This document shows positions 8,047-16,130 of a stretch of DNA of 32,348 nucleotides, piece after piece. The notes under the pieces are model-generated. The model did no database searches. It worked only from the letters and a program-made list of their open reading frames with translations, and was not told the DNA's origin. How positions within the stretch are numbered: position 1 is the first letter of the stretch; every line of letters begins with the position of its first letter. The stretch comes from an uncultured Bacteroidales bacterium (GTDB taxonomy: Bacteria; Bacteroidota; Bacteroidia; Bacteroidales; FEN-979): positions 1-32,348 of the forward strand of contig CAIYJU010000117.1 in the NCBI GenBank assembly GCA_903926565.1, written 5' to 3'. The translations under genes were made by a program, and so were the position numbers.

Positions 8047-9060
8047 ATGGCAAATTTATCAACACGTTATATGGGTCTTCAGCTGAAGAACCCCGTTATT
8101 GTCGGCGCAAGCAACCTGGTGAAGGATGTGGACAATTGCAAAAAAATGGAGGATGCCGGTGCCGCAGCTATTGTTTACAAGACCCTTTTTGAAGAGCAGA
8201 TCGAACTCGAGCGTTTGCAGATGAGCGAGGAGTTGAATCAATACAACGACCGCCATGCTGAAATGATCAGCTTGTTTCCTGATATCGACCATGCCGGTTC
8301 ACGTGCGCATCTCAGCCACCTGAAAAAGGTGGTTGATGCAGTGAATATCCCGGTTATCGCCAGCCTGAACTGCACCTTCGATGAAACATGGGTTGAATAT
8401 GCACGGCAGCTGGAGAACACGGGTATCAATGCCCTTGAACTTAATTTCTATGCCATACCCGGCGATTTTAAACGTGAAGGGAAAGCAATCCTGAATGAAC
8501 AGCTCGACGTAGTGAGTGAGGTGAAGAAAAGCGTGAAGATCCCCGTCAGTGTGAAGCTCAGCCCGTTCTACACAAACACCCTGATGCTGGTGCAGAACAT
8601 GTACTACGCGGGAGTGGATGGCTTTGTATTGTTCAACCGCATGTTCCAGCCCGATATTGACATGGAAACCGAGGAACATCATTTTCCCTACAACCTGAGT
8701 CATGAAGAGGATAATCGCCTTTCAATGAGGTATATCGGACTGCTTTATGGAGAAATACGCGGATCACTTTGTGCAAATACCGGAATCTTCTCCGGTAAGG
8801 ATGTCGCCAAGATGATCCTGACAGGTGCCGATTGTGTTCAGGTGGTAAGTGCCCTGTATAAAAACGGCATCGGCCATATATCCACGATCCTGGAAGAACT
8901 TGATGGTTGGATGGAACATAAGAAATACGACTCCATCGAAGCCTTCCGTGGTAAACTTTCACGTAAAAACCAGAAAGATCCTTTTGCTTACAGAAGGGCG
9001 CAATACATTGATATCCTGATGAAAAGTGAAGAGATCTTTAAGAAATACCCGATGAGGTAA
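8047..9060 (+). CDS. Dihydroorotate dehydrogenase-like flavoprotein
   Basis: A 337-residue TIM-barrel protein of the DHOD/PreA superfamily, expected to bind FMN. Visible are the N-terminal barrel motif LKNPVIVGASNLVKD, IPVIASLNC, the strand IPVSVKLSPFYTN with the flavin-contacting lysine position, and the C-terminal phosphate-binding part ANTGIFSGKDVAKM...GADCVQVVSAL. In true class 1 DHODs an active-site Cys or Ser sits in an NxSxPN-type motif after the central strand. Here that place reads ELNFYAIPGDFKREG, without Cys or Ser. I infer that it is not a regular PyrD. The location 41 bases behind nifJ suggests a redox role linked to ferredoxin or pyruvate metabolism. Confidence 0.8.
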   Translation: MANLSTRYMGLQLKNPVIVGASNLVKDVDNCKKMEDAGAAAIVYKTLFEEQIELERLQMSEELNQYNDRHAEMISLFPDIDHAGSRAHLSHLKKVVDAVNIPVIASLNCTFDETWVEYARQLENTGINALELNFYAIPGDFKREGKAILNEQLDVVSEVKKSVKIPVSVKLSPFYTNTLMLVQNMYYAGVDGFVLFNRMFQPDIDMETEEHHFPYNLSHEEDNRLSMRYIGLLYGEIRGSLCANTGIFSGKDVAKMILTGADCVQVVSALYKNGIGHISTILEELDGWMEHKKYDSIEAFRGKLSRKNQKDPFAYRRAQYIDILMKSEEIFKKYPMR

Positions 9061-9080
9061 CAGGAAAGATCAAAGGTTAA

Positions 9081-9143
9081 AGTGCAAAGTTAAAAGGCAA
9101 AATTGTGGGAGCACCCTGTAATTTTGCCTTTTGACTTTGCATT
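9081..9143. terminator. Bidirectional terminator between convergent genes
   Basis: A long inverted repeat: arms 9081-9104 and 9120-9143 match over 24 bases with two mismatches, the inner 13 bases (9092-9104 / 9120-9132) perfectly. The loop is about 15 bases. It lies between the DHOD-like gene (plus) and sppA (minus) and is suited to terminate both. It shares the GTGCAAAGT motif with the repeat at 3853-3922. Confidence 0.7.
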
Positions 9144-9151
9144 CTGCATTT

Positions 9152-10912
9152 TTAATTGAAATCAACGTCCATCATCATCCTCGCCTGCACACCTTTCATG
9201 TCGCGGAGTTCCTTATAGTATTGATAGAAACGATAATCAGTGCCCAGCGCTTCTTTCAGTTTTACCGACGGGTCATTTCCGGTTACCTGGTCGATGAGTT
9301 CTTCGAACCACTCCTTTTGTTCCGGCAGGGAAATGATCTTGTAGTTTTTGGTTTTAGCCAGTTCGGCGGCCAGTTCAACTGCTTTGGTAAGACCCCCGAA
9401 TTCGTCAATAAGTCCGATGGTTTTGGCGGAAATGCCACTCCATACACGACCCTGTCCGACACTGTCAACCTGGGTTTTCTGAAGTTTGCGGCCATCGGCC
9501 ACCTTGCCTGTAAAAACATCGTAAATATGATCCACATCACGCTGGATCAGCAATGTCTGATAGCTTGACAGCGGTTTCATGACAGGAATGAAGTCCCCGT
9601 TTTTATTGGTCATGGCCCAATCGAAAGTGACGCCAAGTTTTTTGTTGAAGAGTCCCTGCATGTTGGGAATAACCCCGAAAACGCCAATCGAACCGGTGAT
9701 GCTGGTGGGATCAGCGATGATTTTAGTGGCTGCGCAGGCAATATAGTATCCGCCACTGGCGGCGACATCGCCAAATGAGGCTACCACAGGTTTCACCTTT
9801 TTTGCAAGTTCTACTTCGCGCCAGATCACATCGCTCGCCAGGGCGCTGCCACCCCCGGAGTTGATGCGAAATACAATGGCCTTCACCTTGTCATCCTCAC
9901 GGGCTTTCCTGATGGCCCTGGAGATTCGTTCCGAACCGATGCTCTGATCATCGCCTTCCCCCCCGGAAATCGTACCGGCCGCATAAATGATGGCAATTTT
10001 ATCGCCGCCGGCTGAAGTTTTCCTGGTATCTGCCACAGACGTGTAGTTCTCCATCGAGACCAGCGTGATCTTTTTACTCTCAGCGATTTTCATCTGTTTT
10101 CTGAGCATGGAGAGCAGCTCATCCTTATAAACCAGCTGATCAACAAATTTATATTTGAGTGCATCTTCAGCAGTTTGAATTTTAAGGCTGTCGGCAATAC
10201 GGTTCAGGTCGGTCTTGCTTATTTTGCGCGACTCTGTAATCCCTGTCAGCATTCTATCCCAGATGCTGCCAATCAGTTCGGTAATTTGCCTGCGGTTCTC
10301 AGGGCTCATCTTATCCAGGAACAATGGTTCTGTTGCGGCCTTGAACTTTCCATGCCGGATGATCTGCGGTTTGATATCCAGCTTTTCAAGCATCCCCTTC
10401 AGAAATACTTGTTCAGAGGCGAGTCCCTTGAATTCGATAATTCCCTGGGGGTTTAATAACAGTTTGTCGGCAACCGTTGCGAGGTAATATGACTTTTGGG
10501 AATAGCCCTCGCTGTATGCCCAGATAAATTTTCCTGAGGATTTAAAGTCGAGCAGCCCTTCACGAATTTCGTCAACCGTTGAGATTCCAGCAGGAATATC
10601 GCTGAGGTCGAGGTAAATCCCGGCGATGTTGTCATCTTTTTTTGCTTTCTTAAGGTTGTCGAGCATGTCGTTAAGACCTGTTGCTTTTTCAGGGCCGGCA
10701 TACCCCATGATGAATTTCGATTTCGATCCGCGATCGGCAATCTCTTTGTTGAGTTTCAAATGGAGAAGTGTGTTTTTTGCTATCACTGTCTCCTCGCTCG
10801 ATGCAGTTGCCACAATTGCTAAAATAATTCCAAGACTGATGAAGAAGACCAGGACAAAAAGCAACAAGGTTCCCAGCATGCTGGCGAACATAATTTTAAA
10901 AAACTGTTTCAT
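9152..10912 (-). CDS. sppA: Signal peptide peptidase SppA, long (67K) type
   Basis: A membrane-bound serine protease that degrades cleaved signal peptides. From the ATG at 10912 it has 586 residues, the length of the tandem-domain E. coli-type enzyme. An N-terminal membrane segment (about residues 5-33, FFKIMFASMLGTLLLFVLVF) anchors it. The first domain carries the lysine motif in RHGKFKAATEPLF and the second carries the serine motif in DVAASGGYYIACAA, the Ser/Lys dyad of the family. An upstream in-frame TTG at 10939 would add nine residues, but that TTG is the last part of the TATATTTG -7 box, so ATG 10912 is chosen. The gene is convergent with the DHOD-like gene and diverges from folK. Confidence 0.93.
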   Translation of the reverse strand: MKQFFKIMFASMLGTLLLFVLVFFISLGIILAIVATASSEETVIAKNTLLHLKLNKEIADRGSKSKFIMGYAGPEKATGLNDMLDNLKKAKKDDNIAGIYLDLSDIPAGISTVDEIREGLLDFKSSGKFIWAYSEGYSQKSYYLATVADKLLLNPQGIIEFKGLASEQVFLKGMLEKLDIKPQIIRHGKFKAATEPLFLDKMSPENRRQITELIGSIWDRMLTGITESRKISKTDLNRIADSLKIQTAEDALKYKFVDQLVYKDELLSMLRKQMKIAESKKITLVSMENYTSVADTRKTSAGGDKIAIIYAAGTISGGEGDDQSIGSERISRAIRKAREDDKVKAIVFRINSGGGSALASDVIWREVELAKKVKPVVASFGDVAASGGYYIACAATKIIADPTSITGSIGVFGVIPNMQGLFNKKLGVTFDWAMTNKNGDFIPVMKPLSSYQTLLIQRDVDHIYDVFTGKVADGRKLQKTQVDSVGQGRVWSGISAKTIGLIDEFGGLTKAVELAAELAKTKNYKIISLPEQKEWFEELIDQVTGNDPSVKLKEALGTDYRFYQYYKELRDMKGVQARMMMDVDFN

Positions 10913-10936
10913 ATTGGGTTCAATTTGGATATCATA

Positions 10937-10944
10937 CAAATATA
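10937..10944 (-). promoter_or_regulatory. -7 box TATATTTG of sppA
   Basis: The complement of 10937-10944 is TATATTTG. It lies 24 bases upstream of the ATG at 10912 and overlaps the spurious in-frame TTG start, which therefore cannot be the translation start of this transcript. No clear -33 TTG is seen. Confidence 0.5.
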
Positions 10945-11384
10945 ATAAATATATACGCTTGAATTGGTGGTTGGTTACACTCAGTGTTTCTCAGAACGGT
11001 TCATTCAGACAAGGTAAACCCTGATAGAGATGCGCAACCCTTTCGATCAGGAGCGAATTTGTTTCACGAAGTTCCACAAAGGTTAAAAGAAGATCCACGA
11101 AGGGCGTATCACCGAATGTCTTCGTGTCTCTTCGAATAGCCTTCCAATATCTTCGTGAAACTAATGAAACATTCTAAACCGCAAATACTAAACACTTACG
11201 GAGAAAGTGTTGTTGACATGCCCGTTGAGGTTTCTGGATTGTTGTTGGATTGTTTGTTTTTAATCATTAAATGATAATTTGTGAATAACAAAATTCAAAT
11301 TATGCGCTGAAAATGTTCGAATTCATGTATCATTGCTTTCTGGTTTATCCAACACAGGATCTTCCGGAATCTAATCAGGATCAG
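10945..11384. other. Intergenic region with long-range inverted repeat
   Basis: About 440 bases between sppA and the preferred folK start, without a supported gene. A perfect 11-base inverted repeat (GTTTCACGAAG at 11061-11071, CTTCGTGAAAC at 11151-11161) encloses about 80 bases that also contain CCACGAAGG (from 11095), CTTCGTG and TCTTCG, so a longer imperfect fold is possible. It probably belongs to an intergenic repeat family. The region 11230-11310 is AT-rich and presumably holds the folK promoter, but I could not fix one. Confidence 0.45.
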
Positions 11385-11936
11385 ATGAATGAAGTTTTTA
11401 TTTTGCTGGGAAGCAATCGCGGCGACAGGGCCGGTTGCATTTCAAGAGCGATTGAAATGGCAGAAGTCTCTGCCGGGAAAATTATCAGGAAATCCTCATT
11501 ATATGAAACAGAACCCTGGGGGTTTGAGGACCCGACGCCGTTTCTTAACCAGGTTATCGAAATTGATACGAAGCTGAGCCCTGAAGAGCTGTTGGAACAG
11601 CTCCTTACCATCGAGGTGAAGCTTGGCAGGATCAGGCCTTTTGATGGCTGTGGTTGCGGAATCCCAACGCCCTCATCAATGGATCATGAGCCGGGAAGTA
11701 AGGAGCCTCCTGCTTATGCGGGCAGAACAATTGACCTTGACATCCTGTTTTACGGGCAGCGGCTGGTCTTTACTGACAATCTGATGATCCCCCATCCGCG
11801 CCTCCATGAGCGGCAGTTTACCCTGGTTCCGATGCAGGAGATTGCCCCTGATTTCATGCACCCGTTGCTAAAAAAGACAATTTCAGTACTTTTGCGCGAT
11901 TGCAGAGACCAGGCAAAGGTGATCAAAATTTTATAA
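11385..11936 (+). CDS. folK: 6-hydroxymethyl-7,8-dihydropterin pyrophosphokinase
   Basis: Transfers pyrophosphate from ATP to 6-hydroxymethyl-dihydropterin in folate synthesis; cytoplasmic. The 183-residue frame shows the N-terminal strand VFILLGSNRGDR, the pterin-site segment EPWGFEDPTPFLNQVIEI, the Mg-binding motif RTIDLDILFYG and IPHPRLHERQFTLVPMQEI. I chose ATG 11385 (MNEVFILLG); the earlier ATG at 11313 adds 24 residues with no family resemblance. An odd insertion of about 20 residues, rich in Gly, Cys and Pro (DGCGCGIPTP...), lies between GRIR and GRTIDLD. In E. coli the equivalent loop is short and carries the catalytic arginines 82 and 92. The deoxynucleoside kinase starts 36 bases downstream, probably in the same transcript. 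Confidence 0.9.
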   Translation: MNEVFILLGSNRGDRAGCISRAIEMAEVSAGKIIRKSSLYETEPWGFEDPTPFLNQVIEIDTKLSPEELLEQLLTIEVKLGRIRPFDGCGCGIPTPSSMDHEPGSKEPPAYAGRTIDLDILFYGQRLVFTDNLMIPHPRLHERQFTLVPMQEIAPDFMHPLLKKTISVLLRDCRDQAKVIKIL

Positions 11937-11971
11937 TTTGACTTTGATTTTTGAATTTTCAATTTCATTTC

Positions 11972-12616
11972 GTGTACAACTACGTAGTAATAGAAGGAAA
12001 TATTGGCGCCGGCAAAACATCGTTTGCCACGCTCATGGCCGAGGAATACAATGCACGGCTCATTCTTGAACAGTTTGAAGAGAATTCGTTTCTTCCGAAA
12101 TTTTACGAAGACCCTGCACGATATGCTTTCCCCCTTGAACTCTCCTTTCTGGCTGACCGTTACCAGCAGCTTAAATCAAAATTCCCCGCTTCGGATATGT
12201 TTAAGACATTTACGGTTGCAGACTACTTTATTTTCAAGTCACTGATTTTTGCAAGTAAAAACCTGGAGCCGCTGGAGTTCGGATTATACAGCAAATTGTT
12301 CTCTATTGTCAGTTCCGTTGTGCCGAAACCCGATATGCTTGTATATCTCTATCTCAATATTGAGAATCTAAAGAAAAATATTGAGAAGCGGGGGCGCCCC
12401 TATGAACAGAATATTCAATTCGATTATCTCGAGAAAATTCAGACCGGATATCTCGAATTTCTGCGTCAGCAGACCGACTTGCGGGTGCTTGTGATTGATA
12501 CCAACGGGTTGGATTTTGTGGGCAGGAGAAATGACTACCTGTGGTTAAAGGAGCTGGTCATGCAAGAGTATCCCCTTGGAATGCACCATATCCGGAATTC
12601 AGTGGTCTCAGAATAA
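11972..12616 (+). CDS. Deoxynucleoside kinase (dAdo/dCyd kinase family)
   Basis: Phosphorylates deoxynucleosides for nucleotide salvage. From GTG 11972 it has 214 residues. The P-loop GNIGAGKT lies at residues 9-16, directly after the first strand YNYVVIE. Downstream are LILEQFEENSFLPKFYEDP (substrate-side segment), LSFLADRYQQL, the helix ending TVADYFIFKSLIFA, and the LID-type arginine segment NIEKRGRPYEQ. The frame also has an in-frame TTG at 11951, but GTG 11972 gives the usual short lead into the P-loop strand. It follows folK by 36 bases. Specificity for deoxyadenosine, deoxycytidine or deoxyguanosine cannot be read from the sequence. Confidence 0.9.
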   Translation: MYNYVVIEGNIGAGKTSFATLMAEEYNARLILEQFEENSFLPKFYEDPARYAFPLELSFLADRYQQLKSKFPASDMFKTFTVADYFIFKSLIFASKNLEPLEFGLYSKLFSIVSSVVPKPDMLVYLYLNIENLKKNIEKRGRPYEQNIQFDYLEKIQTGYLEFLRQQTDLRVLVIDTNGLDFVGRRNDYLWLKELVMQEYPLGMHHIRNSVVSE

Positions 12617-12628
12617 TCCGGAAAAAAA

Positions 12629-12658
12629 GAAGCCGTTTCAGTTTCCCGAAACGGCTTC
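12629..12658. terminator. Bidirectional terminator
   Basis: Perfect 11-base arms, GAAGCCGTTTC at 12629-12639 and GAAACGGCTTC at 12648-12658, with an 8-base loop. The A run at 12622-12628 gives a T run on the minus strand. The hairpin separates the deoxynucleoside kinase (plus) from the convergent OmpA/TPR gene (minus). Confidence 0.75.
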
Positions 12659-12680
12659 GATTCAAAATCAGCAAACAAAA

Positions 12681-15269
12681 CTATTTTACAATATTCTGGA
12701 ATTCAGGAGTGGCGGCGAATTTAATGAATTCACGATCGCCCTTTGCCTGAGCTTTAAGGTCGGCATTTTTGCAGGCTTTCATCAGGTTCTCATAGAGACC
12801 CTTGCTATTATTTGCCCGTGCTGAAGATACAGCAAGCAGATAGAATGTTTCAGGGCTTTCAGGAGCACATTTCAGTGTGGTTTCAGCAGCTGCATTGTTG
12901 CCTGACAACAACTGGGCAAGGCCGAGGTTGTAGGTACATTTGGCGTTTGAAAGCATGTTCACTGCTTTGGGATAATCACCTTTCGGGATCATCAGGACAC
13001 CCTGGTTGTAATTGGTGTTTTCACCAAGGGTTGCAGCTTTCTTAAATTGTGCATCAGCTTTTTTCAGATCTTTCTGTTTTGCAGCAACAACACCAATGTT
13101 GTTTTCAATGATTCCGTTATTTGGCTGTGCAGCCTGTGCTTTGGTAAGCAGTTCGGCAGCACGTGGAAGGTTACCCTTTTCAACCTGGGCAACTGCTGCA
13201 TTGTTCAACACTTTCCAGTTCCCCGGGAATTGTTTTGCAGCATTTTCAAGAATAGTAACCTTTACATTGTTGTCTTTGGTGAGGGTGGCTGCATACAGAA
13301 GCTCTTCAGCTTTCAGTTTTTCAGGGTTTGATGCACCAAACTGGAGTAATTCAGCATCGGTCATCCTTGGCTCATAAAGGGTTGCAGTAATTTCACTGCG
13401 ACGTAAAGCAGGAAGCAGATCTTTTTCAATCTCAGGATAGATAAGGATCATGTTGCGGATCTCCTGTTCTTTCTTGCTCACCTCAACGTTTGAGTTGATG
13501 ACGTTCAGAACTTTATCCTTATCTTTCATGTTGCTGTTCTGAACGGCTTTGAGGAATCCATTCCAATCCGGTCCGTGATGTTGCAGGGTCATGTTGACGT
13601 CTTTACCTGCTGCATCAACTGCGGCTTTCACAGCTTTCTTGTCTTTGTTGTCTTTGTTGGCATCTTTTGCCCAACCCTGGAACTGGTCAATCATCCACTG
13701 GTTGCCGGTTTTCGACCGGTTCTCAGACAAATTGGCGTTGTAGGTTTCTTCACCTTCGGGTGATGCATAACCATTCATTGCGATGTCTTTGATTTTCCAT
13801 CCCTGTTTTACAAAGGTATTGAGGTCGGCGAGGGCAGCTTTTGCAGGATCAGTTTTGTTGATGCCAAATTTCATATCAAGATCGAACTTGTTTTTCTTGA
13901 AATAGATAGCACCTGATTTTGACTGGAAGACCTCTTTCTGGTAACCATGATCAGCGATGAGGGTCAATTCGTCGTGCTGTACACGTTTCGATGTATAGAT
14001 TACCCCAGGGGCAAGATCACGTGAAGGCAGTTCCATGAATTTGGCTTTTACCTTGATCTCGTCTTTCTTCACCAGAACTTTTTCCTTTGCTTCGTAAATA
14101 ATAGGAGCAACCGTTAACTGGGAGGTGTTCATCTCAGGTTTATAAGGGAACTTACAGGTGTAGGTAAATGAACCACCCTCCTTATACTTGATCATGGTAC
14201 CTTCGCCGCTTAATTTTTCGCCATAAAGGTGGGTGCCGCACGGGAGTTCGTATTTTCCGCCATCATAGGTAAGAACAGGCTGGAAATACATTGCTGCGGT
14301 AGGGCAGAAGAACTTCGGCGGAACAGTGCCTTTAATGGTAACAACAATAGAATCTCCCTGTTCTGCAAGAACGGCAGGAGTTGTTTCATACTTAATCAGC
14401 GAATAATTTTTGGCCATCTCTTTCAGATTGCAGCCACTGTAAGCGAATTTATAGGTGATACCGAGGTTAACACCACTGTACATGTCGTTGATAACCTGTT
14501 TGGAACCGCCCATGGTCATGTCAAGAACGTCACCATCTCTCCATCTCCAGATGAATTCAGGGTTGATTGACCAGTGTTTGCTGAGGTTGAAATCGAATCC
14601 AAGACCTGCATCAGCTTTAAACTCCAGGTTCCATTTGCCGATCCCGCTGTTATTTCCATAACCCTTGTTGTCCGATCCCTGGTGCGAAGGATATCCAAGA
14701 TACCCGATCGGGGTTGTAGGGTCACTGTTGCTGTATTTTGCACCCTGTGTGTGGTCAGCACCAACACCAAGGATCAAATACGATGAAAAGAATCTTTCAG
14801 GTTTGTATCCCATGATCCAGTTTACCCAGTTGATGGTTGTCTCAACGCCGGCTTCAATAACCCAGGATTTAAAATTCTCTGAAACTTTGGTTGCAGGGGT
14901 ATTGGCCTGATAAACTAATTTATCTGTAACTGAACCTGACAGGGGTACCCATCCGCCTCTTACACGAACGCCAATGACCCTGGTGAACTGCTTGGTAACG
15001 CTTCCGCCTGCACCAAACATCCATTTATCGTTAAAAATAACATTCTTGGATAAGTCACCGTTAAACTGGTCGAGCGCTCCGTAAGCAGTGACTGACCAAT
15101 AGCTGTGTGAGGGGGCTTTCTCACACTTGGAACCTTTTGTGGCCTCAGTTTTTGCGGCATCTTTTTTAGGGGCCTCGGTTTTCTGAGCCTGTGCCGTGGT
15201 AATCATTGGCACAATCATCATAAGAAAGACGATTAATGCCGTCGATAGAGTTGAATAAAGTTTTTTCAT
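12681..15269 (-). CDS. Large OmpA-family envelope protein: barrel, OmpA-like domain, TPR
   Basis: An 862-residue outer-membrane protein. A signal peptide (about 1-28, ending TAQAQ) is followed by a Lys/Glu/Ala-rich linker with one Cys. Residues about 50-280 form a barrel-like region rich in aromatic strands (YWSVTAYGALDQF ... GVNLGITYKFAYSG). About 290-420 is a beta-rich Ig-like part. About 455-560 is an OmpA-like peptidoglycan-binding domain with GYASPEGEETYNANLSENRS; the Arg of the canonical motif is present, while the canonical Asp position reads as the ASPEG variant. About 655-850 holds TPR-like helical repeats (NNAAVAQVEKGNLPRAAELL, NNIGVVAAKQKDLKKADAQF). It probably ties the outer membrane to the cell wall and offers a periplasmic docking surface. 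Monocistronic by context, with terminator and promoter on either side. Confidence 0.82.
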   Translation of the reverse strand: MKKLYSTLSTALIVFLMMIVPMITTAQAQKTEAPKKDAAKTEATKGSKCEKAPSHSYWSVTAYGALDQFNGDLSKNVIFNDKWMFGAGGSVTKQFTRVIGVRVRGGWVPLSGSVTDKLVYQANTPATKVSENFKSWVIEAGVETTINWVNWIMGYKPERFFSSYLILGVGADHTQGAKYSNSDPTTPIGYLGYPSHQGSDNKGYGNNSGIGKWNLEFKADAGLGFDFNLSKHWSINPEFIWRWRDGDVLDMTMGGSKQVINDMYSGVNLGITYKFAYSGCNLKEMAKNYSLIKYETTPAVLAEQGDSIVVTIKGTVPPKFFCPTAAMYFQPVLTYDGGKYELPCGTHLYGEKLSGEGTMIKYKEGGSFTYTCKFPYKPEMNTSQLTVAPIIYEAKEKVLVKKDEIKVKAKFMELPSRDLAPGVIYTSKRVQHDELTLIADHGYQKEVFQSKSGAIYFKKNKFDLDMKFGINKTDPAKAALADLNTFVKQGWKIKDIAMNGYASPEGEETYNANLSENRSKTGNQWMIDQFQGWAKDANKDNKDKKAVKAAVDAAGKDVNMTLQHHGPDWNGFLKAVQNSNMKDKDKVLNVINSNVEVSKKEQEIRNMILIYPEIEKDLLPALRRSEITATLYEPRMTDAELLQFGASNPEKLKAEELLYAATLTKDNNVKVTILENAAKQFPGNWKVLNNAAVAQVEKGNLPRAAELLTKAQAAQPNNGIIENNIGVVAAKQKDLKKADAQFKKAATLGENTNYNQGVLMIPKGDYPKAVNMLSNAKCTYNLGLAQLLSGNNAAAETTLKCAPESPETFYLLAVSSARANNSKGLYENLMKACKNADLKAQAKGDREFIKFAATPEFQNIVK

Positions 15270-15315
15270 ACTGTTGAAATTTTAATTATAAATTGACTTT
15301 TGTTTACTGATTGAG

Positions 15316-15323
15316 CAAATATA
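15316..15323 (-). promoter_or_regulatory. -7 box TATATTTG of the OmpA/TPR gene
   Basis: The complement of 15316-15323 is an exact TAnnTTTG match in a very AT-rich stretch, 46 bases upstream of the ATG at 15269. A -33 TTG is not evident. Confidence 0.5.
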
Positions 15324-15517
15324 ATATATATAATAATATCGAATTTGGTAAAAATTCGGGCTGAAAACGAAGTAATTTTATTATATGCGAATAATGTGTT
15401 AATAATTAGCAAGTTGCAATAATTGGCTCATTTCAGGATGTAAAATTAAAAAAAATGAACAGAAATCAGTACAATTATTTTGTTTTTTTTCTTGTACGGC
15501 CAAAACCAGCCAAGGTT

Positions 15518-16060
15518 TCATTTATTTTGGAAAATATTAATCTTGCCAAATAAATCCCATATCACGATCCCAACTGCCACTGAAATATTGATGGAGTGTT
15601 TTGTTCCGTATTGCGGGATTTCGATGCAATTCTGAACATGAGACATGATCTCCTCATCAATGCCATCTACCTCATTTCCAAAGATGATCGCCAGTTTTTC
15701 GCCTTTCTCCGGCTTGTAATCCGGCAGACTGATGCTTCCTTCTGCCTGTTCAATGGCTAAAATCGTATATCCTGATTTTCGAAGATCAGTAACGGCCTCC
15801 AGGGTGGAGGAGGTGTATTTCCATTCAACAGATTCTGTTGCGCCCAGTGCGGTTTTGTGAATTTCCCTGTGTGGCGGAGTGGCAGTAATTCCGCAGAGGT
15901 AAACACCCTGGAGGCGAAAAGCGTCAGCCGTACGGAAAACGCTTCCGATGTTGTTCTGACTGCGGATATTGTCAAGAATGACGATCACCGGCACCTTTTC
16001 CGCGGCTTTGAATTCATCAACTGTCAAACGCTGCAATTCCGGCATTGTTAGTTTTCTCAT
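15518..16060 (-). CDS. SpoU/TrmH-family RNA 2'-O-methyltransferase
   Basis: A 180-residue SPOUT-class methyltransferase that uses SAM to methylate a ribose in tRNA or rRNA. Family motifs are visible: motif 1 VILDNIRSQNNIGSVFRTADAF (about residues 28-49), motif 2 LAIIFGNEVDGID (about 124-136) and motif 3 IPQYGTKHSINISVAVGIVIW (about 149-169), which together form the trefoil-knot SAM site. Some larger relatives carry an extra N-terminal RNA-binding domain that is absent here; short forms of this kind are, to my knowledge, common in Bacteroidota. The substrate cannot be assigned, so no symbol is given. It diverges from mutS across 70 bases with a good promoter on each strand. Confidence 0.88.
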   Translation of the reverse strand: MRKLTMPELQRLTVDEFKAAEKVPVIVILDNIRSQNNIGSVFRTADAFRLQGVYLCGITATPPHREIHKTALGATESVEWKYTSSTLEAVTDLRKSGYTILAIEQAEGSISLPDYKPEKGEKLAIIFGNEVDGIDEEIMSHVQNCIEIPQYGTKHSINISVAVGIVIWDLFGKINIFQNK

Positions 16061-16076
16061 GATTAGCTGAATTTCT

Positions 16077-16084
16077 TATTTTTG
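16077..16084 (+). promoter_or_regulatory. -7 box TATTTTTG of mutS
   Basis: An exact TAnnTTTG match 46 bases before the mutS ATG. TTTTC at 16052-16056 lies at 20-base spacing and is a near match to the -33 element. It abuts the opposite-strand -7 box at 16085-16092. Confidence 0.55.
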
Positions 16085-16117
16085 CAAAGATAGTTTTATC
16101 GATATTTACCCACAAAA
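16085..16117 (-). promoter_or_regulatory. Promoter of the SpoU methyltransferase
   Basis: On the minus strand the -7 box TATCTTTG (complement of 16085-16092) is preceded by TTTTG (complement of 16113-16117) with exactly 20 bases between TTG and TA. This is a full match to the Bacteroidota promoter form. The box ends 24 bases upstream of the ATG at 16060. Confidence 0.65.
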
Positions 16118-16130
16118 GGAATTCCCTGCA

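Noticed and set aside
10913-10939. TTG start extending sppA by nine codons
   Set aside because: The TTG is the end of the TATATTTG promoter box, so it would lie upstream of the transcript start.
11313-11384. Upstream ATG extending folK by 24 residues
   Set aside because: The extension has no similarity to FolK, whose first strand starts at MNEVFILLG; it could at most be a leader.
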